Shown piece after piece: positions 43,901 to 51,103 of a DNA stretch of 64,000 bases; position 1 is the first letter of the stretch, and every line of letters begins with the position of its first letter. The notes below the pieces were generated by a model. It was given only the letters and a program-made list of their open reading frames with translations, ran no database searches and was not told the origin of the DNA. This DNA comes from Pseudomonadota bacterium (GTDB lineage: Bacteria > Pseudomonadota > Gammaproteobacteria > Xanthomonadales > Xanthomonadaceae): positions 170,661 through 234,660 of the forward strand of contig JAFEBV010000006.1 of assembly GCA_018242485.1 (NCBI GenBank), read 5' to 3'. Position numbers and translations under genes: made by a program.

Positions 43901-45658
43901 ATGACGGATCGCACGCCCGACATGACGCATCCACGAGTCCGCGCGTTGCCGGATGGTGTGGATCTGCTGACCCTGCATCGGCGCAATCCACGGCGTTATC
44001 CCTTGCTGCTGGAAAGCGTGGCTTCCGGCGCGCCGCGCGCACGCTGGGATCTGCTGCTGGTGGCGAACGGACAGGGCATCGTCGCCGATGACCGCGGCAC
44101 GCGCACGCTGGCTGACGAGGCACTTGACGGCACGGCACTCGACGGAAATTTTCTCGATGCGCTGGATGCGGTGTGGCGCGAGGCGTGCCAGCGTTCCCCT
44201 CTCCCTCCGGGAGAGGGTGCCCGACTGCGAAGGCAGGATGCCGGAGCGAACGGCGAAGCCGGCCTGAAGGGTGCGCCGCTGAAGCGGCGCATCAAGGCGG
44301 GTGAGGACGCATCGTTGAAACATGACGACGCACGCATGCCTTTCCCTCTCCCTCCGGGAGAGGGTGCCCGAAGGGCGGGTGAGGGCGCGCCAGTCGAAGT
44401 TTGTATCGACGCGCCGAGGGGCGATGAGTTGGATAGTCAGGGCCGTACGCGCATGCCAAGCACGGCGTTCTCTCCCTCACCCTCGATCCCTCCCCCGAAG
44501 GGGGAGGGAAGAGTTTTGCTTCCCTTCACCGGCGGCTGGGCCTTGTATCTGGGCTACGAATTGGCCGCGCAGATCGAGCCGAGCCTGCACCTGCCCGCGC
44601 CAGTCGCGTCCGTCCTGCCCACCGCACTCGCTCTGCGTTGCCCGGCCGCTGTCCTGCGAGATCGTGAAAGTGGCAAGTCGTTCGCCGTCGCCGAACCCGG
44701 ATGCGAAGGCTTGCTGGATTCAATCTTCGCAGACGTGATTGCGTCGGGCACGATTGAGAGTGACGTCAATGCGACGGCTGCCTCGCCGGCGACGCATGCC
44801 GATGCCACGTCATCGCCGGAGTGGATTCCATCCATCGCCATCGACGAAGATGATCCGCAACGCTTTCTCGATGGCGTGGCGCGGGTGCACGAACACGTCG
44901 TCGCCGGCGATACCTTTCAGGTCAATCTCTCGCGCGGCTGGCGTGCGCGCTTCGCGCAACCGCCCGCGTCGGGCGCGGTGTACGCGCGGCTGCGTGCGGC
45001 CAACCCCGCGCCATTCGCGGCCTCGTTCATCCAGCCCGGCTGGTCGCTGGCCAGCTCCTCGCCGGAGCGGCTGGTGAGCGTGCGCAATGGCATCGTCGAA
45101 ACCCGCCCCATCGCCGGTACCCGCCCGCGTCATGTGGGCGACGACGATCCGGCGCGCGTGCGCGAACTGATCGGCCATCCCAAGGAGCGCGCCGAGCACG
45201 TGATGTTGATCGATCTGGAGCGCAACGACCTCGGCCGCGTGTGCGTGCCCGGCAGCGTGGAAGTGGACGAGCTGATGGCAGTGGAGAGCTATGCGCACGT
45301 CCACCACATCGTCTCCAACGTGCGCGGGCAACTGCGCGCGAGCGTGACGCCGGGGCAAACCATCGCCGCGGTGTTCCCAGGCGGCACCATCACCGGCTGC
45401 CCGAAAGTGCGCTGCATGCAGATCATCGCCGCGTTGGAAGGGGTGGGTCGCGGCGAATACACCGGCGCGATCGGTTATCTGGATCGCAACGGCGACATGG
45501 ATCTGAATATCCTGATCCGCACCCTGCGGCAGGTTGGCGATACCGTGTCGTTCCGCGCCGGTGCCGGCATCGTCGCCGATTCGGTGGCGGCACTGGAACT
45601 GGACGAAACCCGCGCCAAAGCGCGCGGCATGCTGCGCGCGCTGGGGGTGGATGGATGA
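43901..45658 (+). CDS. pabB: Aminodeoxychorismate synthase component I, with REP-derived insert
   Basis: 585 residues from ATG 43901; GTG 43877 or ATG 43922 are alternatives. E. coli PabB has 453. The chorismate-binding domain is intact: FQVNLSRGW, SPERLVSV, LIDLERNDLGRV, IVSNVRGQL and FPGGTITGCPKVRCMQII. It aminates chorismate towards p-aminobenzoate for folate. About 107 extra residues (roughly 98-204, bases 44194-44513) lie between the N-terminal part and GGWALYLGYELA. They consist largely of peptides such as PLPPGEGARRAGEGA and SIPPPKGEGR, encoded by REP-type hairpins without frame loss. The PabB lysine motif PIKGT reads PIAGT here (Ala405), as in TrpE, yet pabC follows directly with a 4-base overlap. 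A TrpE-like role is less likely but open. Confidence 0.85.
   Translation: MTDRTPDMTHPRVRALPDGVDLLTLHRRNPRRYPLLLESVASGAPRARWDLLLVANGQGIVADDRGTRTLADEALDGTALDGNFLDALDAVWREACQRSPLPPGEGARLRRQDAGANGEAGLKGAPLKRRIKAGEDASLKHDDARMPFPLPPGEGARRAGEGAPVEVCIDAPRGDELDSQGRTRMPSTAFSPSPSIPPPKGEGRVLLPFTGGWALYLGYELAAQIEPSLHLPAPVASVLPTALALRCPAAVLRDRESGKSFAVAEPGCEGLLDSIFADVIASGTIESDVNATAASPATHADATSSPEWIPSIAIDEDDPQRFLDGVARVHEHVVAGDTFQVNLSRGWRARFAQPPASGAVYARLRAANPAPFAASFIQPGWSLASSSPERLVSVRNGIVETRPIAGTRPRHVGDDDPARVRELIGHPKERAEHVMLIDLERNDLGRVCVPGSVEVDELMAVESYAHVHHIVSNVRGQLRASVTPGQTIAAVFPGGTITGCPKVRCMQIIAALEGVGRGEYTGAIGYLDRNGDMDLNILIRTLRQVGDTVSFRAGAGIVADSVAALELDETRAKARGMLRALGVDG
44195..44512. repeat. REP-type elements embedded in the pabB coding region
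   Basis: At least three hairpins occur: 44195-44221 (CCCCTCTCCCTCCGGGAGAGG), 44342-44385 (the same, then GTGCCCGAAGGGCGGGTGAGGG) and 44470-44512 (CCCTCCCCCGAAGGGGGAGGG), the last inverted relative to the middle one. Middle and last form a REPIN-like inverted pair. All are read through in frame by pabB. Confidence 0.75.
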
Positions 45659-46479
45659 TGCCGACGTGGCGGATCTGGCGCGGCGAATACCCCATCGCTA
45701 CGCTCGATCCGGGCGACCGCGGGCTGGCCTACGGCGACGGCCTGTTCGAGACGATCCTGATCCACGCAGGGCAGCCGGTGTGGTGGGACGCGCACATGGC
45801 GCGTCTGCGTCGCGGCTGCAACGTGCTGGGCATGGCGATGCCCGACGGCGATTTCCTGCGCACGCAGTGCGCTGCGCTCAGTGCCGGCTGCGCGCGTGGC
45901 GCGCTCAAGCTGATCGTGACGCGAGGCGTGGGCGAGCGCGGCTATGTGCTACCTGCCGAAGCGCCGCCAACGCTCGTGATGGGACTGTCGAAAGCGCCAC
46001 AACCACCTCCGCGCGAGGGACTGACACTGCGCTGGTGCGACACGCGGCTGTCGATCCAGCCACGACTGGCCGGCATCAAGCACCTCAACCGTCTCGAACA
46101 GGTACTCGCGCGCGCCGAATGGAGCGACCCGGCCATCCACGAAGGGCTGCTGCGCGATACTGCTGGCCGCGTGGTTTGCGCGACTTCCGCCAACCTGTTC
46201 GCGCTGCGCGATGGGCGCTGGATCACGCCGCCGGTGCGCGATTGCGGGATCGAGGGTGTGTGCAGGGGCTGGCTGCTGCGCAACGTGCCGCAGGCCGTGG
46301 AAAGGGGGTTGTCGGTGGAGGAGATCGAAACCGCCGACGCAGTGATCCTTTGCAACGCGGTGCGCGGTATCCTTCCGGTAGCGGCGCTGGGGATGCGGAG
46401 GTGGTCGCCGCATGTAGCAGCCGTCGAAGACTTGCGGAATGCCTTGGCAGCCTCGGAACCAGCGTTCGCATCGCCATGA
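45655..46479 (+). CDS. pabC: Aminodeoxychorismate lyase
   Basis: 274 residues from ATG 45655, overlapping the pabB stop (ATGATG). It is a PLP-dependent fold-type IV enzyme that splits aminodeoxychorismate into p-aminobenzoate and pyruvate. Landmarks are GDRGLAYGDGLFETI near residue 20, the PLP Lys142 in AGIKHLNRLEQVLAR, and VCATSANLFALRDG. Its adjacency and coupling to pabB support the folate role; D-amino-acid or branched-chain aminotransferase activity is the family alternative. Confidence 0.93.
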   Translation: MMPTWRIWRGEYPIATLDPGDRGLAYGDGLFETILIHAGQPVWWDAHMARLRRGCNVLGMAMPDGDFLRTQCAALSAGCARGALKLIVTRGVGERGYVLPAEAPPTLVMGLSKAPQPPPREGLTLRWCDTRLSIQPRLAGIKHLNRLEQVLARAEWSDPAIHEGLLRDTAGRVVCATSANLFALRDGRWITPPVRDCGIEGVCRGWLLRNVPQAVERGLSVEEIETADAVILCNAVRGILPVAALGMRRWSPHVAAVEDLRNALAASEPAFASP

Positions 46480-46567
46480 CCTGAACGGAACTCCACACGA
46501 TGCCTCTCCACCCGAATCATCTCGTGGCTACGCAGGTTGCCTGCACACTTGAACGATGGGAGTTCGC

Positions 46568-47623
46568 GTGAGCGACAAGCCAAAACGCGGCCTGTTCGGT
46601 CGCATCGTCCGCAGTCTTTTTCTTTTCGGATTGGTGGCCGCGCTGATAGCCGGAGGATTCGGCTGGCTGCATTTCGACCGCTTCTCCAGAACGCCCATCG
46701 GCGGCACCGACACGCAGGTCGAGATTCGTCGCGGCGAAGCCCTCGCCGGCGTGGTCAAGGGGCTGCGCGATGCCGGCGTGACCGCAGGCAACGATATCGA
46801 ATGGCAATTGCTGGCCGCGAAGATGGGCGTGCGCTCGAAGATGCAGGTCGGCGAGTACGCGGTGAAGGCGGACATGACGCCGACGCAGATCCTGCACGAC
46901 ATCGCCACCGGCAAGGTGATCCAGTACAAGTTCACCCTCGTGGAAGGCTGGAACATGCGCGAGTTGCGCGCGGCGCTCAAGGCCGCGCCGCACCTGCAAC
47001 ACCTGCTGGAGATCACCAGCGACAAGGCGCTGATGCAGCAGCTCGGGCGGCCACGGCTGGTGCCGGAAGGCCGTTTCCTGCCGGAAACCTACCTGTACAC
47101 CAAGGGCAGCACCGACATCCAGTTGCTCGCGCGCGCCGCCAACGCGATGGACAAGGCGCTGACCCACGCCTGGGAGCATCGCGACCCCTCGCTGACGCTC
47201 AAGGATCCGGACGAGGCATTGATCCTCGCGTCGATCGTGGAGAAGGAAACCGGCGTCGCCGGCGAGCGCGCGAAGATCGCTGGCGTGTTCGTGCGCCGCC
47301 TGCAGATCGGCATGAAACTGGAGACCGATCCGAGCGTCATCTATGGCCTCGGCGGCAGCTACAACGGCACGATCACCCGCCACGACCTGATCGTGGACAC
47401 GCCTTACAACACCTATACCCGGTTCGGGTTGCCGCCCACGCCCATCGCCATGCCGGGGCTTGCCGCCTTGCAGGCCGCGACCCACCCCGAGCCGGGCAAC
47501 GCGCTGTACTTCGTCGCCAGCGGTACAGGCGGGCATGTGTTTTCCGCCAATCTCGCCGACCACAACCGGGCCGTATCGAATTACCTGAAGCTGCAACGCG
47601 ACAAGAAGCAGCAGCAACCGTGA
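46568..47623 (+). CDS. mltG: Endolytic murein transglycosylase
   Basis: 351 residues from GTG 46568, which has GGGAG at ideal spacing; ATG 46556 would add four residues. One N-terminal membrane anchor (LFLFGLVAALIAGGFGWL) is followed by a LysM-like part (VEIRRGEALAGVVKGLRDAGV) and the YceG catalytic domain. Active-site landmarks are ILASIVEKETGV, KLETDPSVIYGLG, YNTYTRFGLPPTPIAMPGL and the end YFVASGTGGHVFS. It cuts nascent glycan strands and sets their length at the inner membrane. The stop overlaps tmk by 4 bases. Confidence 0.95.
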   Translation: MSDKPKRGLFGRIVRSLFLFGLVAALIAGGFGWLHFDRFSRTPIGGTDTQVEIRRGEALAGVVKGLRDAGVTAGNDIEWQLLAAKMGVRSKMQVGEYAVKADMTPTQILHDIATGKVIQYKFTLVEGWNMRELRAALKAAPHLQHLLEITSDKALMQQLGRPRLVPEGRFLPETYLYTKGSTDIQLLARAANAMDKALTHAWEHRDPSLTLKDPDEALILASIVEKETGVAGERAKIAGVFVRRLQIGMKLETDPSVIYGLGGSYNGTITRHDLIVDTPYNTYTRFGLPPTPIAMPGLAALQAATHPEPGNALYFVASGTGGHVFSANLADHNRAVSNYLKLQRDKKQQQP

Positions 47624-48258
47624 AGGCACACGCGCGAGGACGGTTGATCAGCGTCGAAGGCGGCGAGGGCGCCGGCAAGTCCAGTGCGATGGCCGCCATG
47701 CGCGCGGCCATCGTCGCGCGCGGGGTCGAACTCGTGCAGACCCGCGAGCCCGGCGGCACGCCCGTTGGCGAGGCGATCCGCCAACTGTTGCTGGATCCTG
47801 CGCACGGCATCGTCGCCGAATCCGAGCTGCTGTTGATGTTCGCGGCGCGCGCGCAACTGGTGCGCGAGGTGATCGCGCCAGCGCTGCAACGCGGCGCGTG
47901 GGTGCTGACGGATCGTTTCACCGATGCCAGCTTCGCCTATCAGGGCGGCGGTCGCGGCATCGACGAGGCGCACATCGCCGAACTGGAACGCTGGGCAGCC
48001 GCGATCAAGCCGGATCTGACCTTGCTGCTCGACGTGGACGTGCAGCAGGGCCACGCGCGACTGGCTGGCCGCGGCGGCGATCGCGATCGCATCGAACGCG
48101 AGCGTGAGGACTTCTTCGAACGCGTGCGCGCTGCCTATCGCCGGCGTGCGGTGGCTGAGCCGCAACGCTTTCGGGTGATCGATGCCAGTCAGGCGCGGGA
48201 AGCGGTGACTGCTGCGGTGCTCGCCGTGCTCGACGAGGCCTTGTCGCGATGGACATGA
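47620..48258 (+). CDS. tmk: Thymidylate kinase
   Basis: 212 residues from GTG 47620 (GTGA overlap with mltG). It phosphorylates dTMP to dTDP. The P-loop is VEGGEGAGKSS, the substrate-side DR motif is TDRFTDASFAYQGGGRG, and TREPGGTPVGEAIR binds dTMP. The LID region contains RGGDRDRIEREREDFFERV. Complete, cytosolic. Its end overlaps the holB start by 10 bases, so the pair is probably coupled. Confidence 0.96.
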   Translation: MKAHARGRLISVEGGEGAGKSSAMAAMRAAIVARGVELVQTREPGGTPVGEAIRQLLLDPAHGIVAESELLLMFAARAQLVREVIAPALQRGAWVLTDRFTDASFAYQGGGRGIDEAHIAELERWAAAIKPDLTLLLDVDVQQGHARLAGRGGDRDRIEREREDFFERVRAAYRRRAVAEPQRFRVIDASQAREAVTAAVLAVLDEALSRWT

Positions 48259-49229
48259 GCGACATTGCGCCGTGGTTGCAGACCCCGTTGCGACGCGCGC
48301 TGGACGCGCTGACCGCGGGCCGGCTGGGGCATGCCCTGCTGGTGTGCGGGCCTGACCGCATCGGCAAGCGCGCATTCGCCGATGCGCTCGTCCGCGCATT
48401 GTTGTGCCGCGAGCGCGTGGAAGGCATGGCGTGCGGGCGCTGCCGCGATTGCCTGCTGCTGGCGGCGGGCACGCATGCGGATCTGCGGGTGATCGGTCTG
48501 ATCGAGAACGACAAGACCGGGGCGATGCGCCGCGAAATCGTGGTCGAGCAGATCCGCGAACTCGGCGCGTGGTTCGCCCTCACCGCGCAGCGCGGCGGCG
48601 CGCAGGTGGCGATGATCGACCCCGCATCGGCGATGAACGCCAACGCCGCCAACGCCCTGCTCAAGACCCTCGAAGAGCCGCTGCCGGGTCGCCATCTACT
48701 GCTGTTGAGCGCAGCGCCGATGCGCCTGCCGGCCACCATCCGCAGCCGCTGTCAGCGCATCGCGCTGCAACCACCATCCCGGAATATCGCGCTGGACTGG
48801 CTGCGCGGGCGCGGTCACGACGAGGCGCTGGCGCATACCGCGCTGCTCGCGGCGAACGGGCATCCGGGACTGTCCGCGCACTGGATCGAGTCCGGCCTGC
48901 TTGACTTGCGCGAAGCCGTGCGCCGTGATCTCGATGCCGTCGCCGCCGGCCGCGCGCAGCCGCTGGATGTGGCCCGCGCGTGGGTTGGCGATGAGCATGC
49001 GCGGCAACGTTTGGCCTTCGCGGCCGAACTGGCGGTGGATTTGCAAGCAACCAATCTGGGGTTGGAAAGTCGCCCGGGTTGGCGCGCCAGATCGAGCGGC
49101 GATGCGCAGGCGCTGGCGAACTGGTTCGATGCCGCCAATCGCCTGCGCGAACTGCTCGACACTCCCATCCGCACCGATCTGGCCGTCGCCGGGTTGTTGC
49201 GCGATTGGCGACGCTTCGTGGCGGCGTGA
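48249..49229 (+). CDS. holB: DNA polymerase III subunit delta prime
   Basis: 326 residues from ATG 48249. It is part of the clamp loader that places the beta clamp on DNA. The AAA+ fold has a degenerate P-loop (CGPDRIGKRAFA) as expected for delta prime, which does not hydrolyse ATP. A zinc-type cysteine cluster (CRERVEGMACGRCRDC) and the SRC-like IRSRCQRIAL are visible. MNANAANALLKTLEEP is the conserved helix. Located between tmk and a pilZ gene, the usual order in this group. Confidence 0.94.
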   Translation: MDMSDIAPWLQTPLRRALDALTAGRLGHALLVCGPDRIGKRAFADALVRALLCRERVEGMACGRCRDCLLLAAGTHADLRVIGLIENDKTGAMRREIVVEQIRELGAWFALTAQRGGAQVAMIDPASAMNANAANALLKTLEEPLPGRHLLLLSAAPMRLPATIRSRCQRIALQPPSRNIALDWLRGRGHDEALAHTALLAANGHPGLSAHWIESGLLDLREAVRRDLDAVAAGRAQPLDVARAWVGDEHARQRLAFAAELAVDLQATNLGLESRPGWRARSSGDAQALANWFDAANRLRELLDTPIRTDLAVAGLLRDWRRFVAA

Positions 49230-49337
49230 GCGCATGCTGACCCGACCTGGCGGGCGCGCGAGCGATGTCGGAAGGCTTGCGGTGACACTCCCCATCGGCG
49301 CTACACTGCGCGCACGAACATTGCGGGGGAACGACGC

Positions 49338-49694
49338 ATGATGGGTGGCGGCGGCGCGCGGCAGGGCATCCTGTCGCTGGCATTGAAGGACAAGAATGCG
49401 GTGTACATGTCCTATCTGCCTTACGTGAAAAACGGCGGCATCTTCATCGCCACGCCCAAACGCTACGTGCTGGGCGACGAGGTGTTCGTACTGATGACGT
49501 TGCCGGAGAGCAGCGAGCGCCTGCCGGTGGCCGGCAAGGTGGTGTGGATCACCCCGGCCGGATCGCAGGGCAACCGTCCGGCGGGCATCGGCGTGCAGTT
49601 TTCCGATTCCGGCGAGGCCGAGGCTGCGCGCGGCAAGATCGAGGCCATCCTCGCCGGGCTGTCCAATTCGGATCGTCCAACCTCGACGATGTAA
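49338..49694 (+). CDS. PilZ domain protein
   Basis: 118 residues from ATG 49338 (a second ATG follows at once). The single PilZ-like beta-barrel domain (LSLALKDKNAVYMSYLPYVKNGGIFIATPKRY, VAGKVVWITPAG, RPAGIGVQF) matches the type IV pilus-linked PilZ found downstream of holB. The N-terminal RxxxR c-di-GMP motif is not evident, as in PilZ homologues that work through pilus proteins rather than by binding c-di-GMP. A twitching motility or pilus assembly role is inferred. pilW for the same machine lies at 59.6 kb. Confidence 0.9.
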   Translation: MMGGGGARQGILSLALKDKNAVYMSYLPYVKNGGIFIATPKRYVLGDEVFVLMTLPESSERLPVAGKVVWITPAGSQGNRPAGIGVQFSDSGEAEAARGKIEAILAGLSNSDRPTSTM

Positions 49695-49753
49695 TCCGAT
49701 CCCCGCGGTCGATGACGCCAGCGAGCGTCATCGACGAGCTGGCGACGCGCCCA

Positions 49754-50959
49754 TCACAGCGCCTCGAAAATCCCCGCCGCGCCCATGCCGGTGCCGATGC
49801 ACATCGTCACCATGCCGTATTTGAGTTTGCGCCGGCGCAGGCCATGCACGATGGTCGCGGTGCGCACCGCGCCGGTGGCACCGAGCGGATGGCCGAGCGC
49901 GATCGCGCCACCGAGCGGGTTCACTTTTGTCGGGTCGAGGCCGACATCGCCGATCACCGCCAGCGCCTGCGCGGCGAAGGCTTCGTTGAGCTCGATCCAG
50001 TCGAGCTGATCCTTCGTCAAGCCCGCCTGCTTCAGCGCCTTCGGGATCGCAGCGATCGGGCCGATGCCCATCACCTCCGGGCGCACACCGGCGACGGCGA
50101 AGCCCACGAAGCGCGCCAGCGGGGTCAGTCCGTATTGCTTGATCGCGGATTCGGAAGCCAGCAGCACCGCGCCGGCGCCGTCGGACATCTGCGAGGAATT
50201 GCCGGCGGTCACGGTGCCGCCGAACTGGCCGTTGCGGAACACCGGCTTGAGCTTGGCCAAACCGTCACCGGTGGTGTCCGCGCGCGGGCCTTCGTCGGTG
50301 TCGATGCGTTTTTCATGCAGGCGCACCACGTTGCCGGCCACGTCGGGGCTGTGCGAGACCACGGTGTACGGGCTGATCTCGTCGCGGAACTCGCCGGCGG
50401 CGATCGCGGCCAGCGCCTTGTGGTGCGAGGCCAACGCGAAGGCATCCTGCGCCTCGCGCGACACCTTCCATTCCTCGGCCACCTTCTCGGCGGTGATGCC
50501 CATGCCGTAGGCGATGTTGACGTGGTCGTCGGCGAACACCTTCGGGCTGAGCGCGACCTTGTTGCCCATCATCGGCACCATCGACATCGACTCGGTGCCG
50601 CCGGCGAGCATCAGCTCGGCTTCGCCGAGGCGGATGCGGTCGGCGGCCAGCGCGACCGCCTGCAATCCCGATGAACAGAAACGGTTAATGGTCTGCGCCG
50701 GCACCGAGTTGGGAAGGTCGGCGAGCAGCGCGCCGATGCGTGCCACGTTCATGCCTTGCTCGCCCTCGGGCATGGCGCAACCGATGATGACATCGCCGAT
50801 CTGCGTCGGGTCGATGCCCGGTGCCTGCGCGAGCACCGCGCGCAGCACGTGCGCGAGCATTTCGTCGGGGCGGGTGTTGCGGAACACCCCGCGCGGGGCC
50901 TTGCCGACCGGCGTGCGGGTGGTGGCGACGATGTAGGCGTCCTGGGTTTGGCGGGTCAT
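49754..50959 (-). CDS. fadA: Acetyl-CoA C-acyltransferase (3-ketoacyl-CoA thiolase)
   Basis: 401 residues. It is the last step of beta-oxidation, splitting 3-ketoacyl-CoA with CoA. Nucleophile Cys lies in NRFCSSGLQAVALAA, with VTAGNSSQMSDGAGAVLLAS, LNEAFAAQ, NPLGGAIALGHPLGATGAVR and the second Cys in TMCIGTGMGAAGIFE. Length and motifs are standard. It is downstream of the hydratase/dehydrogenase gene on the same strand, separated by a 144-base REP-containing gap. Confidence 0.94.
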   Translation of the reverse strand: MTRQTQDAYIVATTRTPVGKAPRGVFRNTRPDEMLAHVLRAVLAQAPGIDPTQIGDVIIGCAMPEGEQGMNVARIGALLADLPNSVPAQTINRFCSSGLQAVALAADRIRLGEAELMLAGGTESMSMVPMMGNKVALSPKVFADDHVNIAYGMGITAEKVAEEWKVSREAQDAFALASHHKALAAIAAGEFRDEISPYTVVSHSPDVAGNVVRLHEKRIDTDEGPRADTTGDGLAKLKPVFRNGQFGGTVTAGNSSQMSDGAGAVLLASESAIKQYGLTPLARFVGFAVAGVRPEVMGIGPIAAIPKALKQAGLTKDQLDWIELNEAFAAQALAVIGDVGLDPTKVNPLGGAIALGHPLGATGAVRTATIVHGLRRRKLKYGMVTMCIGTGMGAAGIFEAL

Positions 50960-51000
50960 GGGGTTCTCCGGCTTCGTCAGTTGCGGCGTGATTTGTTGTT

Positions 51001-51094
51001 GCCGTCATTCCCGCGAAGGCGGGAATCCAGTGTCATGGTTGTCATAAATGGATCCCGGATCAGCGCACATCCATGTGCTGTCCGGGATGACGTC
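51001..51094. repeat. REP-type element (GTCATTCCCGCG family)
   Basis: GTCATTCCCGCGAAGGCGGGAATCC contains the stem TTCCCGC/GCGGGAA. A second inverted part follows: ATCCCGGAT...ATCCATGTGCTGTCCGGGATGAC. The element fills the gap between the two beta-oxidation genes. Confidence 0.65.
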
Positions 51095-51103
51095 ATCCTG
51101 ACG

